NCBI RefSeq assembly: GCF_014641595.1
Contig: NZ_BMIA01000002.1
Coordinates: 1,674,001 to 1,738,000, forward strand
Direction: 5' to 3'
Source: Dyadobacter endophyticus
GTDB lineage: Bacteria > Bacteroidota > Bacteroidia > Cytophagales > Spirosomataceae
DNA: 64,000 nt
A model generated the notes under the pieces. The model saw only the letters and a list, made by a program, of their open reading frames with translations, was not told the origin of the DNA and searched no databases. Shown piece after piece: positions 61,962 through 64,000 of this stretch; the first letter of the stretch is position 1; each line of letters starts with the position of its first letter. The position numbers were made by a program, and so were the translations under genes.

Positions 61962-63221
61962 CTATTGATACCGCTCGGGATCGTAAAGCGCCACATCCAC
62001 GGAAGGTTTCACACGCTCCGCCAGTTCGGCCACGATTTTACCGGTGCCGGGACCAAGACTGATACCCATCATGCCATGCCCTCCGGCCACAATCAGGTTG
62101 CTCAGCTTTTTGGAATAACCCAAATAGGGCAAGCCATCGGGCGAGCAAGGCCGGAAACCGTGCCAAATGCGATCCTTTTGCGGAACGGCAACATTCAGTT
62201 CAGGGTAATATTGCGGGATGGAATTGACGATGCCCTCCACCCTGTTCATATTGATTTGGTTGTTCAGCGGCGCGAGTTCCATTGTGCCGCCGAAGCGGAC
62301 CTGCCCGTTCATTGGCGTCACGGCCACGCGGGCTTCGAGGAGCAATGCGGGATGGACAATCGGATGCTCAGCGTTTGGCTCCATGAATGAGTAACCTTTG
62401 CCGGGCATCACCGGGATGGACAATCCGGCCTGTTTCGCAAGCTGCGGGAGCCACGACCCGCCGGTCATCACGACCAGATCGCCTTCGTAGGTTTTTGCAG
62501 CTGTTTTTACTCTTTTGATCTCTCCGTTTTGAACGTCAAAACCTGTTACTTCTGCTTTTTTGACTATTTCAGCGCCGAGCGCAGTAATGCTTTTGATCAA
62601 ACCATTGACCAATGCAGTCGGGTACAAATGGGCGTCACAGCGGTAATGCACCGCTCCCGCAACGTCGAGTTTAATACCCGGTTCCAATGCCTGCACTTGC
62701 TCGCGGTCGAGCATTTCGATATCGAGACCTAATTGCTGCCCTTGTTTGCCGACATGGATTTCCTCTTCACCGGTTTTGTCGGATTTATAGAGCATTAATA
62801 TCCCCTTTTCTTCCAGTCCAAAATCCAGTTTTTCGTCGCGAACGAGGTCTTCGTAAAGCTTTTTACTCAACAAATGATAATCCCTCAAATGCGGTGCCGC
62901 CCGTTCGACGTTGGCTTCGGTCGCCGCTTTCATGAATTTGAGCCCCCATGAAATAAGGGAAAAATCAAGGGATGGTTTTACATAAAAGGGGCTGCGGCTG
63001 TTGAACATCCATTTGATACCCTTCGAAATCATCCCCGGAGCAGCGAGCGGGATAAAATGGCTCGGTACGATCATGCCCGCATTGCCGATCGAGCAGTTAT
63101 CGAACAGGTCTCCCTTATCGAGCAGGGTCACGCTCCATCCGCTTTTAAGCAAATAATAGGCCGAAGCCAAACCCGAAATTCCGCCACCGATGATGACGGC
63201 GCTGCCTCTTTTTGTAGTCAT
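61962..63221 (-). CDS. FAD-dependent D-amino acid dehydrogenase/oxidase (D-hydroxyproline type)
   Basis: A 419-residue flavoprotein of the DadA/glycine-oxidase family. The FAD-binding start is SAVIIGGGISGLASAYYLL with LLDKGDLFDNCSIGNAGMIV next. The central VMTGGSWLPQLAKQAGLSIP and the late RIWHGFRPCSPDGLPYLGYS and VAGGHGMMGISLGPGTGKIV are typical of DadA-like enzymes. Placed 23 bp after a hydroxyproline-epimerase-type gene, it probably oxidises cis-4-hydroxy-D-proline to a pyrroline carboxylate, delivering electrons to the respiratory chain. General D-amino acid dehydrogenase activity is the alternative. Confidence 0.88.
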   Translation of the reverse strand: MTTKRGSAVIIGGGISGLASAYYLLKSGWSVTLLDKGDLFDNCSIGNAGMIVPSHFIPLAAPGMISKGIKWMFNSRSPFYVKPSLDFSLISWGLKFMKAATEANVERAAPHLRDYHLLSKKLYEDLVRDEKLDFGLEEKGILMLYKSDKTGEEEIHVGKQGQQLGLDIEMLDREQVQALEPGIKLDVAGAVHYRCDAHLYPTALVNGLIKSITALGAEIVKKAEVTGFDVQNGEIKRVKTAAKTYEGDLVVMTGGSWLPQLAKQAGLSIPVMPGKGYSFMEPNAEHPIVHPALLLEARVAVTPMNGQVRFGGTMELAPLNNQINMNRVEGIVNSIPQYYPELNVAVPQKDRIWHGFRPCSPDGLPYLGYSKKLSNLIVAGGHGMMGISLGPGTGKIVAELAERVKPSVDVALYDPERYQ

Positions 63222-63244
63222 TTGAATTGAAATCTTTAAAAACC

Positions 63245-64000
63245 CTATATCACCTGGAAACCAAATGCATAAGGGTCTTCTTCGTCGTCGATGAAGATGG
63301 TATTGTGGCCGGTGATGACAGCCCAGCCTTCGATGCCGGGGATCATAGCGGGCTTATCCCCTATTGTTGTCTCTTCTTCCACCGTCCCGATGAATTTGGA
63401 ACCGATAATGCTTTCGTGTACGAAGCGATCGCCTTTTTTAAGCTTTCCCTTCGCATGCCACTGCGCCATACGCGCAGACGTGCCCGTACCGCAGGGCGAA
63501 CGGTCGATGGCCTTGTCGCCGTAGAACACCGCATTGCGCGCTGTGGAGGTTGGGTCTAATGGCTCGCCGGTCCAGAGGAAATGGCTCAGGCCATTGATAT
63601 GCTCGTTTTCGGGGTGAACGAATTTATACTGCTCATTCATCCGCTTCCGGCACACGCGGCTCCAACTGATCAGCTGGTCGGCGGTGTAGTTTTCAATGCC
63701 TTTGAAATTCTCCTGCGGATCGACGATCGCGTAGAAGTTGCCTCCATAGGCAACATCCACGGTTAATGTGCCCAGGTCGGGGCATTCAACCGTCAGCTTT
63801 TCAGCCGCCAGGAATGATTTTATGTTGATGAGCTTAACAGACTTCACCTTCCGGCCTTCCTGTATATATTCCACCAACACCAATCCGGCGGGCGTTTCGA
63901 GGCGCAGTTTGCCCGGAACTTTCGGCGTTACCAACCCTTCTTCAATGGCAATGGTAACCGTACCAATCGTCCCATGGCCGCACATGGGCAGGCAGCCGCT
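63245..64000 (-). CDS. Proline racemase family, probable 4-hydroxyproline 2-epimerase, N-terminus beyond window
   Basis: The visible 251 residues begin inside the family: SGCLP-MCGHGTIGTVTIA is the first catalytic-cysteine motif and reads in from the window edge, so the true start lies to the right of 64000. The second catalytic cysteine is in DRSPCGTGTSARMAQWHAKG. GGNFYAIVDPQENF and IPGIEGWAVITGHNTIF are also conserved. Both cysteines present argue for an epimerase rather than a dehydratase, where the first is threonine. It should convert trans-4-hydroxy-L-proline to the cis-D form for the oxidase 23 bp downstream. Confidence 0.9.
   Translation of the reverse strand, partial: SGCLPMCGHGTIGTVTIAIEEGLVTPKVPGKLRLETPAGLVLVEYIQEGRKVKSVKLINIKSFLAAEKLTVECPDLGTLTVDVAYGGNFYAIVDPQENFKGIENYTADQLISWSRVCRKRMNEQYKFVHPENEHINGLSHFLWTGEPLDPTSTARNAVFYGDKAIDRSPCGTGTSARMAQWHAKGKLKKGDRFVHESIIGSKFIGTVEEETTIGDKPAMIPGIEGWAVITGHNTIFIDDEEDPYAFGFQVI

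Overview
The window comes from a member of the Bacteroidota, most likely a Cytophagales bacterium of the Dyadobacter/Spirosoma type. The signs are a type IX secretion C-terminal sorting domain, ThuA and Gfo/Idh/MocA proteins, a TonB siderophore receptor paired with a PepSY protein, many lipoproteins, weak ribosome binding sites and promoters of the TTG-N19/20-TAnnTTTG type. No rRNA, tRNA, insertion sequence or CRISPR array was seen. The genus is an inference from gene content; no marker gene was compared.

Layout. 1-5.9 kb: amino-sugar genes (start of a GH20-type hexosaminidase, a NagX-like membrane acyltransferase, a large secreted protein of glycosidase type), an HpcH/HpaI aldolase and a nucleoside hydrolase. 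6.0-11.4 kb: a giant secreted subtilisin-like protease. 11.6-17.8 kb: housekeeping genes (aroE, ribD, prmC, a MoxR ATPase, yidD, lgt, a lipoprotein, an ECF sigma factor). 18.4-27.3 kb: a compact five-gene operon: a PfkB-kinase/HAD-phosphatase fusion, two paralogous exported propeller plus helical-domain proteins, a YdjC/ChbG-type deacetylase between them, and a DUF3748 lipoprotein. This is the best candidate for an undescribed carbohydrate system. 27.2-36.1 kb: hexuronate-type catabolism (LacI regulator with a visible operator, uxuA, an SDR dehydrogenase, ThuA, a Gfo/Idh/MocA oxidoreductase), an AraC regulator, a small lipoprotein and a sugar epimerase. 36.3-40.0 kb: a siderophore receptor and PepSY protein behind a candidate Fur box. 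40.1-41.85 kb: an AT-rich accessory islet with two orphan small genes sharing an upstream motif and a Panacea-domain (DUF4065) gene overlapping an unknown partner, resembling a toxin-antitoxin locus. 41.9-44.4 kb: bioB and a GH125 mannosidase. 44.9-51.1 kb: a Gfo/Idh/MocA oxidoreductase, a 1248-residue ThuA/dehydrogenase/HEAT/CARDB/cupredoxin protein and an AraC regulator. 51.2-57.7 kb: single-chain 5-oxoprolinase, an NRAMP-related transporter without the metal motif, and a GH30 hydrolase. 57.9-64 kb: a subtilisin lipoprotein, an ArsR/AHSA1 pair, an APC permease, a D-amino acid type oxidase and a hydroxyproline-epimerase-type gene running off the right edge.

How it fits together. Most of the window serves scavenging of polymers and their monomers: chitin or peptidoglycan amino sugars, hexuronates, mannans and beta-glycans, proteins, and cyclic amino acids (5-oxoproline, hydroxyproline). 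Regulatory logic visible in the DNA includes a LacI-type operator in the lacI-uxuA gap, a promoter with repeated GTTGC/GCAAC words in front of the ArsR gene, a Fur-like palindrome over the -33 region of the siderophore receptor, and several terminators. Structures not explained by genes include a 28-bp-arm palindrome of a family common in Bacteroidota genomes, a perfect 20-bp inverted repeat, a five-fold 14-bp tandem repeat and the twin 22-bp motif in the islet. All functional calls are from reading sequence; no homology search was run.
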